Assembly (NCBI GenBank): GCA_012103295.1
Contig: WLXB01000009.1
Coordinates: 1-50,995, forward strand
Source of the DNA: Alphaproteobacteria bacterium
GTDB taxonomy: Bacteria; Pseudomonadota; Alphaproteobacteria; Rhodospirillales; Rhodospirillaceae
Direction: 5' to 3'
DNA: 50,995 nt
Below are positions 1 through 7,843 of this stretch, piece after piece. A program made the position numbers and the translations under genes. How positions within the stretch are numbered: position 1 is the first letter of the stretch; each line of letters begins with the position of its first letter. The notes beneath the pieces are model-generated. The model worked only from the letters and a program-made list of their open reading frames with translations. It did not search any database and had not been told where the DNA came from.

Positions 1-134
1 GTGTGAGGATTGACCGTTTCGACGTTTGGCGACACGGCGCTCACGCCATATGGCTTGAGCCGGACGCTGTCCAAATTGAGCGTGTTTCAGATTTCACAGG
101 TCAACGGCTTTGGAATAAACCGACCTGGCGCTGA
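1..134 (+). CDS. comEC: ComEC/Rec2-type DNA uptake channel, C-terminal fragment
   Basis: Only the last 43 codons lie in the window; the reading frame enters at base 3 and ends at TGA 132-134. The tail contains DRFDVWRHGAHAIWL followed by a GQRLW segment, which resembles the C-terminal end of the metallo-beta-lactamase-like domain of alphaproteobacterial ComEC. ComEC forms the inner-membrane channel for single-stranded DNA during transformation. It converges on lexA with 19 bp between the stops, and a comEC/lexA convergence is familiar from alphaproteobacterial genomes. The identification rests on a short C-terminal stretch plus context, so the call is probable rather than certain. Confidence 0.7.
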   Translation, partial: VRIDRFDVWRHGAHAIWLEPDAVQIERVSDFTGQRLWNKPTWR

Positions 135-153
135 GGGTATTGCGTTTTCGTAA

Positions 154-843
154 CTAATAGCGCCGTAAAAGACCAACGAGTTTACCCTGCACTTTGACTC
201 GGTCAGGGCCAAAGATCTGAGTTTCATGTTCGGCGTTGGCGGGCTCCAAAGCAATCGATTCCCCTTTGCGACGCAGTCGCTTGAGGGTCGCTTCTTCATC
301 ATCGACCAGCGCAACGACGATCGATCCGTTGTCGGCTCTGTCACTCTGCTGAATAATAACTGTATCGCCGTCCAGAATACCGGCATCGATCATCGAATCA
401 CCTTCGATGGTCAGAGCGTAGTGATCGCCATTGCCTAACATTGAGGGCGGCACGCCAATATGCTCGGACGGGTTCTGAAGAGCTTCGATCGGCAAACCGG
501 CAGCGATTTTTCCATAAAGGGGAAGTTGGATGGCGTCATCGCTGTCATTGGCCGCTGCTACTGCGGGCTTTCCGAATTTACCGGCGATGACATTGGAAGA
601 GGCAGCACTGTCAGCATCTGTTTCAGCATTCTCTGGAAGTTTTACCACTTCTAGAGCACGGGCTCGGTGAGGGAGGCGGCGGAGAAAACCGCGCTCTTCA
701 AGGGCTGTGATCAGCCGATGAATCCCTGATTTGGATTTAAGATCCAGGGCTAATTTCATCTCATCAAAGGATGGCGCGACCCCATCGCTCTGCATGCGCT
801 CATGGATGAACGTCAATAATTGATGCTGTTTTTTAGTGAGCAT
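154..843 (-). CDS. lexA: LexA SOS-response repressor and autoprotease
   Basis: 229 aa. Residues 1-65 form the winged-helix DNA-binding domain starting [13 protein letters not shown]. Residues about 105-229 form the S24 peptidase domain. The self-cleavage Ala-Gly bond is visible at A115-G116 in YGKIAAGLP, the nucleophile is S150 in EGDSM, and the general base is K188 in ATLKRL. The linker (about 70-105) is longer than in E. coli LexA, as is usual in alphaproteobacteria. RecA filaments trigger cleavage and de-repress DNA-repair genes. It is the last gene of the trpG-trpD-trpC-moaC-moeA-lexA strand series but is separated from moeA by the oppositely oriented gene at 1060-2265. It has its own promoter with LexA sites, so autoregulation is expected. 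Confidence 0.97.
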   Translation of the reverse strand: MLTKKQHQLLTFIHERMQSDGVAPSFDEMKLALDLKSKSGIHRLITALEERGFLRRLPHRARALEVVKLPENAETDADSAASSNVIAGKFGKPAVAAANDSDDAIQLPLYGKIAAGLPIEALQNPSEHIGVPPSMLGNGDHYALTIEGDSMIDAGILDGDTVIIQQSDRADNGSIVVALVDDEEATLKRLRRKGESIALEPANAEHETQIFGPDRVKVQGKLVGLLRRY

Positions 844-862
844 GGGCGCTCTCCATCATGCA

Positions 863-877
863 GAACAAAGTAGAAAC
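863..877. promoter_or_regulatory. Imperfect second LexA box, downstream of the lexA promoter
   Basis: GAACAAAGTAGAAAC on the plus strand is GAAC-N7-AAAC, one base away from the consensus GAAC-N7-GAAC. Its reverse complement, GTTTCTACTTTGTTC, is very close to the perfect box at 885-899, so the two sites form an inverted pair separated by 7 bp. It lies 20 bp upstream of the lexA ATG and could give cooperative repression. The single mismatch in a half-site makes its strength uncertain. Confidence 0.5.
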
Positions 878-884
878 ACCAGAT

Positions 885-899
885 GTTCTACTTTAGTTC
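885..899. promoter_or_regulatory. LexA operator (SOS box) of lexA
   Basis: GTTCTACTTTAGTTC is a perfect GTTC-N7-GTTC direct repeat, the SOS box known for alphaproteobacteria (unlike the CTGT-N8-ACAG palindrome of E. coli). On the minus strand it covers the end of the spacer and the -10 hexamer of the lexA promoter, so LexA binding should block RNA polymerase. It supports autoregulation and the taxonomic placement. Confidence 0.9.
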
Positions 900-913
900 T
901 TTTTTGCGGTCAA
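885..913 (-). promoter_or_regulatory. Sigma-70-type promoter of lexA
   Basis: On the minus strand, TTGACC (913-908) and TAGAAC (890-885) are separated by exactly 17 bases. The -10 element is part of the LexA box at 885-899. Spacing and overlap fit a LexA-repressed promoter with a 5' leader of about 35 nt before the ATG at 843. Confidence 0.7.
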
Positions 914-1059
914 GTGCCTTGGCCAAGAAGGGTTTTTTGCTCCCAGACTCTGCCTTCAGTGTGTGGACGCTTCGTCACCGCATAGGGGCAAATGGTGTTG
1001 AAAAATACCCTTAATGGATGTATCGAGATATCCGGATTTATAAGGTTTCCGGGGGAAAA

Positions 1060-2265
1060 ATGCATAATTCACTAAAGGTCAGTCTTACGGCTGCGGCTCT
1101 GACGACGGTTTTTGCACTCGGGGTGGGAGACGCCGATGCCAAGATGAAGGCGAAGTATTACAAAGAGTGCTATGCAGCGGTTGAACAGGCCCGGGACCTG
1201 ATTCCCGAACCAAAAGCGGATGTGGCCGGATCAGCCAACAAACTCGGCTCTGCAGCAGGCGCGCTGGGAAAGATTGGTGGGTTCGGTGGCTTTGGCGGGC
1301 TGGGCAAAGTCGCGCAGACGGCTTCTACTGTTCAGAAGTACTCAGGCTATGTCGCATCAGCCGCCGCTCTTACAGAAAAGATGCAGTCTGATTACCCAGA
1401 CCCCTCCGATCGCATTTTAGCTTATGGCGAGCAGCTTGGAGATGATGCCAATAATATTCAGACAGGTGCTGAAGGCCTCGAAACAGCTCAGCAGTGCTAT
1501 GACGACGCTTATTCGGAGCTCGTCACTGAATTCGAAGCAGGCGACGTAAAAAAGAAAAACGCCAAGAAGATGCATCGAGAAATTCAAAAAGGCATGATTG
1601 AAATCAGTACCGTTCTTGCCGACGCGCAGATGGTCATGGATACCAACCTCCAAAATTACAATGAAGCGCTGACCACTGAGACGACAGGGATGGGGCTCAA
1701 CTTGGGCGATCTCGCCCAAGCGGCTTCAGTGGCGCAAGGCGTTGCCGGATCTGGTGGGATCGGCAGCCTAGGTGGCGGCGGCTGTAAGAGCGGCAGTATG
1801 GCGACCTGTGCGCGCATCGATGCCGCAATGCGGGCGCGTGCTGCTGGCGGATGGGGCGGTCTCTATACGGCCAATGATCCGATGGGTGCTGCGCCAACAC
1901 CGCCAGCCGGGATGTCATACTCTCAATTCGGAATCATGAATGATTTCGCAATGATGGGAAACATGGGAGCGGTCAGTAGTCTTGGTAGCAGTGCTTTGGT
2001 GTCGGCAGGGTCTCAGGCCACAATTGGCTCGCTCCAGTCGGCGATCAACAATCGTAATGAACCGAAGCCCGAAACGGTTGCTGCGTCAATGCCGGAACCG
2101 CAGGCACAGCCCGTGCAGCCTCAGGTGTCACCGCAAATGATGTCGAGCCTTCAAGCGGCCGGCGTCAGCAGTGAGAAATTTATGGAGAGCTATGGCCAAG
2201 TGGCGCTGACAACGCAGCGACAATTCGATGTGTCGTCAAAAGTAGGGCAAAAAGCTGGTTGGTAG
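1060..2265 (+). CDS. Secreted protein of unknown function, glycine- and proline-rich
   Basis: 401 aa from the ATG at 1060, preferred over an upstream in-frame ATG at 1018 because GGGGGA lies just before it and residues 1-27 then make a good Sec signal peptide ending near GVGDADA. The mature part has a Lys-rich start with KYYKECY, a glycine-rich low-complexity stretch around residues 65-80 (GGFGGFGGLG), a long probably helical middle with several Lys/Glu pairs, a Gly-rich segment with GGGCKSG and MATCAR, and a Pro/Gln-rich linker near residue 345. I do not recognise the family. Four or more cysteines in the exported part could form disulfides. It sits alone between lexA and moeA, on the opposite strand to both. 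Confidence 0.75.
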   Translation: MHNSLKVSLTAAALTTVFALGVGDADAKMKAKYYKECYAAVEQARDLIPEPKADVAGSANKLGSAAGALGKIGGFGGFGGLGKVAQTASTVQKYSGYVASAAALTEKMQSDYPDPSDRILAYGEQLGDDANNIQTGAEGLETAQQCYDDAYSELVTEFEAGDVKKKNAKKMHREIQKGMIEISTVLADAQMVMDTNLQNYNEALTTETTGMGLNLGDLAQAASVAQGVAGSGGIGSLGGGGCKSGSMATCARIDAAMRARAAGGWGGLYTANDPMGAAPTPPAGMSYSQFGIMNDFAMMGNMGAVSSLGSSALVSAGSQATIGSLQSAINNRNEPKPETVAASMPEPQAQPVQPQVSPQMMSSLQAAGVSSEKFMESYGQVALTTQRQFDVSSKVGQKAGW

Positions 2266-2288
2266 ACACCGCGTTTTCTTGAATCAGT

Positions 2289-3491
2289 TTACAGGAGGCC
2301 GTCCAGGGAAAGCACCGGGACGGTCTCTCCTATTTTAGCCGCGGGCGCACCGACGGGCCTGACAATTAGTGCATCTGAATTGGCGAGCGCCCCAATCATG
2401 CTGGAATCTTGCGCAAAGATTGGAGTTGCTGTCAGACTGCCATCTTCGTTTTGTGACAGCACCGCCCGCATGTAGTCCTCGCGCCCGCCGTTGGCCTTCA
2501 CGTCAGCGCCCAATATCGCAGGCCTTTGTTGAGGCGACGCGCCACTAAGTCCCTGGAGGCGGTCGATTGCAGGGCCTAGAAAAAGCAGCGCGCAGACGAG
2601 GGCCGACACCGGGTTACCCGGCAGACCGAGCATCGGTGTGTCTTCAAGGTGTCCAAACATGAGGGGCTTGCCTGGCCGCATGGCAATTTTGTGGAATTCA
2701 ACATTGAGTCCGGCTTCGCCAAATGCTTTGCGTACGAGATCCCGATCACCAACCGAAACGCCGCCGGACGTTACCACAAGGTCACAACTTTTTGCGGCTT
2801 CGGCGATAGAAGACAAAGCATCTTCATCATCTTTAACGACGCCAAGGTGAATCGGTACGCCGCCTTTGGCGTTAACAAAAGCCGCAAGCGCCGGGCCGTT
2901 CGCACTAACAATTTGCGAAGAGTTTCGAGGCTCACCGGGAAGTACGATTTCGTCACCTGTGGATACGATTGCAACGCGCGGGCGCCGATAAACTTGAAGC
3001 CACGGATGATCACCGGCGGCGAGCAAGCCAACGTGGCGGGGAGACAGGCGAAGTGGGGCGATTAGCAAATTATCCCCGACGCTAAAGTCTTGGCCCTTTG
3101 GACGAATATGCCGTCCGAGTTCTACTTCATTAATCGTAACCGTGTCTCCGTCGCGGTCTACGTCCTCTTGAATCACAACAGTATCGGCACCAGCCGGTAG
3201 GTGCGCGCCCGTAAAGATGCGAACCGCCTGGCCGTCTTCAACTTTGCCCTTGAACGGATGGCCAGCGGCTGATTCACCGATGACAGACAGAGTGCCTGGA
3301 ACAGTCGCTACATTTTCGGCCCGAATTGCATAGCCGTCCATGGCGGAAACTGTGTTGGCGGGGTGGGCAATACGAGCGGCCGGGGCTTCTGCCAGAACTC
3401 GGTTTAAAGAATTAGATAACGAGACTGTCTCCGTCCCGGCAGATGAAATGCCATCTTGAATAAGGCTCTGGGCCTGCTCAACGGAAATCAT
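2289..3491 (-). CDS. moeA: Molybdopterin molybdenumtransferase MoeA
   Basis: 400 aa, normal family length. MoeA inserts molybdate into adenylated molybdopterin, the last general step of molybdenum-cofactor synthesis. Family marks seen: the N-terminal substrate region with NTVSAMDGYAI, the MoCF-fold segment VVTSGGVSVGDRDLV, and the LGLPGNPVSALVC loop near the start of the C-terminal beta-barrel domain. The start ATG at 3491 overlaps the moaC stop by one base (TGATG), so translation of the two is probably coupled. The other Moco genes (moaA, moaB/mog, moaD, moaE) are not in this window. Confidence 0.96.
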   Translation of the reverse strand: MISVEQAQSLIQDGISSAGTETVSLSNSLNRVLAEAPAARIAHPANTVSAMDGYAIRAENVATVPGTLSVIGESAAGHPFKGKVEDGQAVRIFTGAHLPAGADTVVIQEDVDRDGDTVTINEVELGRHIRPKGQDFSVGDNLLIAPLRLSPRHVGLLAAGDHPWLQVYRRPRVAIVSTGDEIVLPGEPRNSSQIVSANGPALAAFVNAKGGVPIHLGVVKDDEDALSSIAEAAKSCDLVVTSGGVSVGDRDLVRKAFGEAGLNVEFHKIAMRPGKPLMFGHLEDTPMLGLPGNPVSALVCALLFLGPAIDRLQGLSGASPQQRPAILGADVKANGGREDYMRAVLSQNEDGSLTATPIFAQDSSMIGALANSDALIVRPVGAPAAKIGETVPVLSLDGLL

Positions 3492-3928
3492 CAGGTGGAC
3501 TCGTACGTACCCGACTTGCCGCCGGTCTTTTTTATTAGGCGGATGTCGGTCAGGAGTATGCCCTTATCGATTGCTTTGCACATATCGTAAACGGTCAACG
3601 CGGCGACAGAGACGGCCGTTAAGGCTTCCATCTCGACACCGGTTTTACCGGTGATCTTTGCAGTTGCAGTAATATCAACGGCATTTCGATCCGGGTCACA
3701 CGCAAGTTCGACTTTGACTGATGATAAAGCCAACGGGTGACACAACGGGATAAGGTCAGCTGTATGTTTGGCGCCCATGATTCCAGCCAATTGTGCGACG
3801 GAAAGAACATCACCCTTTTTGATGCCATCGCCCATAATCGCTGCTAGCGTGCCCGCTTGCATCAGAACAGATCCGGCGGCGACGGCTTCTCGTGTCGTGT
3901 TTTCCTTATCCGTGACGTCGACCATCAC
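3491..3928 (-). CDS. moaC: Cyclic pyranopterin monophosphate synthase MoaC
   Basis: MoaC converts 3',8-cyclo-GTP to cyclic pyranopterin monophosphate in molybdenum-cofactor synthesis. [13 protein letters not shown] and [20 protein letters not shown] are the conserved active-site segments. From the first conventional start (GTG 3928) the protein has 145 aa and begins directly with MVDVTDK, shorter than the usual 160 or so. The same frame continues upstream without a stop through [11 protein letters not shown], which matches the usual MoaC N-terminus, back to an ATT codon at 3982-3980, one base after the trpC stop. Full-length MoaC of about 163 aa would need that non-standard start or another mechanism. 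It lies in an operon with trpC and moeA. Confidence 0.95.
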   Translation of the reverse strand: MMVDVTDKENTTREAVAAGSVLMQAGTLAAIMGDGIKKGDVLSVAQLAGIMGAKHTADLIPLCHPLALSSVKVELACDPDRNAVDITATAKITGKTGVEMEALTAVSVAALTVYDMCKAIDKGILLTDIRLIKKTGGKSGTYEST

Positions 3929-3983
3929 AGCATTGCCGGCATCGTCAAAGTGGGTCAGACCGGAATTTGGGTCGGTACTAATG

Positions 3984-4796
3984 TTACGCCGCCGTTGATG
4001 CTGGAACAGGATTAGATAGAATATCTCGCGTTGCGGACTCTACATCACTTTGCCGCATCAATGATTCACCGATGAGGAAGCGACGTGCGCCACATGCGGC
4101 CAATCTGGTGAGGTCGGCTTGTGATTTTAGTCCACTCTCTGCGACGAGTACTCTGTCTTCAGGAAGCTGGGCGGAAAGTCGTTCAGTTGTGCCGAGATCG
4201 ACTGCGAGTGTTTTAAGATTGCGATTGTTGATGCCAATCAACGGAGATCTCAAAGCGAAGGCACGGTCTAGTTCTGTTTCGTCATGAACTTCGATCAAAA
4301 CGTCCATGCCATAGTCGAGTGCGCAGGCTTCAAGTTCGAGTGCCTGTCCGTCGGATAGGCAGGCCATAATTAAGAGAACACAATCGGCACCGATCGCACG
4401 GGCTTCGACAATCTGATAGGGGTCGAGCATAAAGTCCTTACGCAAAACGGGTAAGACACAAGCATCGCGCGCTGCACTCAAGTAGGAGTCGTCGCCCTGA
4501 AAATTCTCGTTCTCTGTCAATATGGAAAGGCACGCCGCACCTCCCGCTTCATAGGCTTGAGCGAGGGACGGGGGGTTGAAGTCTGGCCTGATAAGACCGG
4601 CCGAAGGTGATGCCTTTTTTATTTCAGCGATTAAGCCGTAACCGTTTTTAGCCGCTCGAGACAATGCAAGGCCGAACCCGCGCACAGGTGAAGCCGATTT
4701 CGCAGCGTATTCAACCTCACCAATCGGACGTTCGACCATCAGACTGGTGTAGTGAGCGCGCCGCGCGTCACAAATTGCATCGAGAACGTTACCCAT
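3984..4796 (-). CDS. trpC: Indole-3-glycerol-phosphate synthase TrpC
   Basis: 270 aa TIM-barrel enzyme converting CdRP to indole-3-glycerol phosphate in tryptophan synthesis. [13 protein letters not shown] carries the catalytic lysine region, [13 protein letters not shown] the second conserved lysine, and LIGINNRNL and LVAESGL are further barrel-end motifs. The ATG overlaps the trpD stop (TAATG), showing translational coupling. It is a stand-alone TrpC, not fused to TrpF, as is common in alphaproteobacteria. Confidence 0.97.
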   Translation of the reverse strand: MGNVLDAICDARRAHYTSLMVERPIGEVEYAAKSASPVRGFGLALSRAAKNGYGLIAEIKKASPSAGLIRPDFNPPSLAQAYEAGGAACLSILTENENFQGDDSYLSAARDACVLPVLRKDFMLDPYQIVEARAIGADCVLLIMACLSDGQALELEACALDYGMDVLIEVHDETELDRAFALRSPLIGINNRNLKTLAVDLGTTERLSAQLPEDRVLVAESGLKSQADLTRLAACGARRFLIGESLMRQSDVESATRDILSNPVPASTAA

Positions 4797-5815
4797 TACG
4801 TTTCGCCTTGGGTGATGGCGGCAAACTTCGCGAGGGTTGCCTTGGCGTCACCCTTGTCAATCGCAGCGGCGGCAAGAGACGCGCCCGTTTCAAGGTTATC
4901 GACTTTATCGGCAACAAGCAGAGCGGCGGCAGCATTCAGCAAGACGATGTCGCGGTACGCTCCTGCTGCGCCGTCGAGCAACGCGGACAACGCCTTTGCG
5001 TTATCTTCGGGGTCTCCGCCCTTGAGTGCCTGTGCGTCGTGAGTCGAAAGGCCGGCGTCTTGCGGTGAGACTTCAAATGTTGATACCTCACCGTTTTTGA
5101 GTTCCGCGACAGTCGAGGCACCGGTCACGGTCAACTCATCAAGCCCATCAGAACCGTGAACGACCCACGCCCTTTCTGATCCAAGGGCGTTCAGTGTTTC
5201 CGCTATCGGAGTGACCCAATCAGCGGCGAACACACCAAGCAACTGTCGTTTTGCTCCGGCCGGATTGGATAGCGGTCCGAGCAGATTGAACAAGGTGCGA
5301 ATGCCGAGCTCGGCGCGGACAGGACCAACGTGTTTCATTGCGCTGTGGTGTTTTTGCGCAAATAGAAAACCAATATTTGTTTCGGTTATGGCCCGCTCGA
5401 CAACATTTGGCGGCGCATCGAGATTGACCCCAAGCGCTTCTAGCACATCAGCCGTGCCGGATTTTGATGACGCCTTGCGATTGCCGTGTTTGGCAACTGG
5501 AACACCGCACGCCGCAACTACGATTGCGACAGCGGTCGAAATATTGACGGTCCCAGATGCGTCTCCGCCAGTGCCACAGGTGTCTATTGCGCCCGGCGGT
5601 GCTTTTACCGGTAGAGCTTTGGCACGCATGATCCGTGCAGCGCCGGTGATTTCAGCAACGGTCTCACCACGGACAGCGAGGGCGGTCAAAAAACTTGCGA
5701 TCTGAACAGCAGAAGCTTCGCCGGACATAATGATTTCGAACGCGGACTCAGCTTCAGCTTCCGTCAGCGATTTCCCGGAAACCGCGGTCGCAATGAATGG
5801 GTTGAGGTTGGACAT
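4796..5815 (-). CDS. trpD: Anthranilate phosphoribosyltransferase TrpD
   Basis: 339 aa, the usual length. It transfers the phosphoribosyl group of PRPP to anthranilate. The PRPP-binding loop DTCGTGGDASGTVNIST is intact, followed by the KHGNRKASSKSG anthranilate/PRPP segment. The ATG at 5815 lies 9 bp after the trpG stop and the stop overlaps trpC. It is part of the trpG-trpD-trpC block. Confidence 0.97.
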   Translation of the reverse strand: MSNLNPFIATAVSGKSLTEAEAESAFEIIMSGEASAVQIASFLTALAVRGETVAEITGAARIMRAKALPVKAPPGAIDTCGTGGDASGTVNISTAVAIVVAACGVPVAKHGNRKASSKSGTADVLEALGVNLDAPPNVVERAITETNIGFLFAQKHHSAMKHVGPVRAELGIRTLFNLLGPLSNPAGAKRQLLGVFAADWVTPIAETLNALGSERAWVVHGSDGLDELTVTGASTVAELKNGEVSTFEVSPQDAGLSTHDAQALKGGDPEDNAKALSALLDGAAGAYRDIVLLNAAAALLVADKVDNLETGASLAAAAIDKGDAKATLAKFAAITQGET

Positions 5816-5824
5816 CTGTTTTCT

Positions 5825-6436
5825 CTACGCCGCAACGGATCGGTCAGGAATGTCCGGAGCGTCTAAGCCGGTCGCGCGTAAGAAATTGCGCAACACGCGA
5901 TGACCGAATTGAGACGCGATGCTCTCCGGGTGAAATTGAACACCGGTGATAGGCAGGGACGTATGGGCGAGGCCCATGATCAACCCGTCGTCGCTCTCTG
6001 CGGTAATCTCTAGGACATCAGGCAGTGACTGTCGGTCAACAATTAACGAGTGATACCGGGTTGCGGTGAACGGTGACGGAATATCTGTGAACATTGCATG
6101 ATTTGTATGACTGACAGCGCTCGTCTTGCCGTGCATAGGCGCGGGTGCACGAATAATCTTCCCACCGAACGCTTGGCCAATGCTTTGATGCCCAAGGCAA
6201 ACGCCGAACAGAGGAAGTTCTGCCTCCGCTGCCGCCGAAACGAGGTCGAGACAAATGCCAGCCCGGTCCGGATCACACGGTCCAGGTGATAAAATAATAC
6301 CGTTCGGCTTGCGCCCGAGCACATCGGCAACGGAAATCTGATCGTTCCGTTCCACCTCAACCTCTGCCCCCAGCTCTCCGAGGTAATGCCAAAGGTTGTA
6401 GGTGAAGCTGTCGTAATTATCGATCAGCAGATACAT
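5825..6436 (-). CDS. trpG: Anthranilate synthase glutamine amidotransferase subunit TrpG
   Basis: 203 aa class-I glutamine amidotransferase supplying ammonia to TrpE; in some bacteria it also serves PabB for folate. It starts [19 protein letters not shown]. The nucleophile cysteine is in [11 protein letters not shown], and the His-Glu pair is in VQFHPESI. It opens the trp block, but trpE is not directly upstream: the next gene on the same strand is an MFS transporter 82 bp away. AGAAGGA about 10 nt before the ATG is a good ribosome-binding site. I saw no Trp-codon leader peptide. Confidence 0.95.
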   Translation of the reverse strand: MYLLIDNYDSFTYNLWHYLGELGAEVEVERNDQISVADVLGRKPNGIILSPGPCDPDRAGICLDLVSAAAEAELPLFGVCLGHQSIGQAFGGKIIRAPAPMHGKTSAVSHTNHAMFTDIPSPFTATRYHSLIVDRQSLPDVLEITAESDDGLIMGLAHTSLPITGVQFHPESIASQFGHRVLRNFLRATGLDAPDIPDRSVAA

Positions 6437-6518
6437 GATGACGTCGTCCTTCTCAGAAGGCTGGAAAATGCCCTTTTCCCGGGGGAAAGGTCAAGGATTG
6501 TAGCCATTGGTCAAGAGC

Positions 6519-7784
6519 TCAGCTGGCAGTTTTAGGTAACTTTTTTGCTACGCGCTGAAACCAGATCACACTAAAGACCATCATTACGCCCGCGGCAAAG
6601 AACGGTGCGCCGGGAAAGAGGAGCGGTGCGCTGTCTGTCGTAAAAATGCGGAATAATTGGGTCATAAAGAGGGGAGCGACGATGGCGCTGAGGCTGAAGA
6701 TCGCAGTCATAGCGCCCTGGAGTTCGCCTTGGCTATCCTCAGGCACGAGCGATGACATCAATCCGCGTACCGCGGCCATCGCCATGCCCATGAGCGACCA
6801 GGGTAGAATCCATGCGTAGAGTATCCAGCCAGTCTCAGCAAACGCGAAGCCGAAGAAGCCGATAGCCCCGGCGATCAGACCGAATATAGCCGCCCGTTGT
6901 TCGCCAAAGCGTTTAACGGCGGGGCCGGTGAGGCCCCCTTGCACAATTGCAACGCATAGCCCGAACATGCCCATAGAGAGTCCGACCTGCGCGGTGGTCC
7001 AGTCGAACTTAAAGATTGTGTAGAAGGTCCAGACGGCTGGCATAGAGTCGTGCGCGATCTGAAATAATGCCAGGGTTCCGAACAAACCAAAGACAACTGG
7101 AAACTTGCGCATGGCTTTGAGGGTACCGAGGCCGTTGGCACGAGCCCAGGTGAAGGCGCGGCGTTTTTCCGGCGGCAGACTTTCGGGCAGGGCGAAATAG
7201 CCGAATACGAACGTCAGGGCTGCGGTGCCAGCGCCGACAAAGAAGGGAACGCGGGACCCGAACTCACCCAACAGGCCGCCGATCACCGGGCCAAGAATAA
7301 ATCCCAGCCCCCATGCGGCGCCGATCAACCCGAAGCGACCGGCACGCTTATTTGGTTCAGTTATGTCGGCGATGTAGGCGTTTGCCGAAACAAAGGAGCC
7401 TCCCGCAATACCGGCAAGCAGACGTCCGACAAATAGCCAAAATAGGGTCGGGGCAAATCCCATGATGAGGTAGTCGATGCCAAAGGCAAACAGAGAGAAA
7501 AGAATGACTGGGCGGCGTCCAAAGTGGTCACTCAGGTTGCCAATGATCGGCGCAAAGATGAACTGCATGGCGGCGTAAAGAAACAGCAACCAGCCGCCGT
7601 AGGTCGCTGCGGCGCTCAGACTTTCGCCCGTGAGTTCGACGATCAACGCCGGTGTCACCGGGATGATGATGCCGAACCCGATGGTATCGAGAAACACGGT
7701 TGCAAGAATCAAAATGAAGGCGAATTTCGAGCGCTCAGGACCGGCGTCTGCACTGGCCGCAGTCTCAGTGGATAATGTCGTCAA
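6519..7784 (-). CDS. MFS transporter of the TetA/TCR type
   Basis: About 421 aa with 12 predicted membrane segments. The first helix LDTIGFGIIIPV and the loop GNLSDHFGRRPVI (MFS motif A) are those of the TetA-like drug:H+ antiporter branch, but the substrate cannot be read from sequence. I prefer the TTG at 7784, which has GGAG 6-7 nt upstream; a second TTG at 7799 would add five residues and place that site inside the gene. It lies 44-60 bp downstream of the flavoprotein gene on the same strand, so the two may be co-transcribed, and 82 bp upstream of trpG. Confidence 0.9.
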   Translation of the reverse strand: MTTLSTETAASADAGPERSKFAFILILATVFLDTIGFGIIIPVTPALIVELTGESLSAAATYGGWLLFLYAAMQFIFAPIIGNLSDHFGRRPVILFSLFAFGIDYLIMGFAPTLFWLFVGRLLAGIAGGSFVSANAYIADITEPNKRAGRFGLIGAAWGLGFILGPVIGGLLGEFGSRVPFFVGAGTAALTFVFGYFALPESLPPEKRRAFTWARANGLGTLKAMRKFPVVFGLFGTLALFQIAHDSMPAVWTFYTIFKFDWTTAQVGLSMGMFGLCVAIVQGGLTGPAVKRFGEQRAAIFGLIAGAIGFFGFAFAETGWILYAWILPWSLMGMAMAAVRGLMSSLVPEDSQGELQGAMTAIFSLSAIVAPLFMTQLFRIFTTDSAPLLFPGAPFFAAGVMMVFSVIWFQRVAKKLPKTAS

Positions 7785-7843
7785 CGCGCGCTCCTGCAAC
7801 TACCTCATTGCAGTATGCCCGGTCGGGGAGCGATCTTCGCCCC

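Noticed and set aside
6437-6518. Trp attenuator upstream of trpG
   Set aside because: Short inverted repeats (CCTTTTCCC...GGGAAAGG and CCTT-AAGG) exist, but no leader peptide with Trp codons and no T-run terminator were found.
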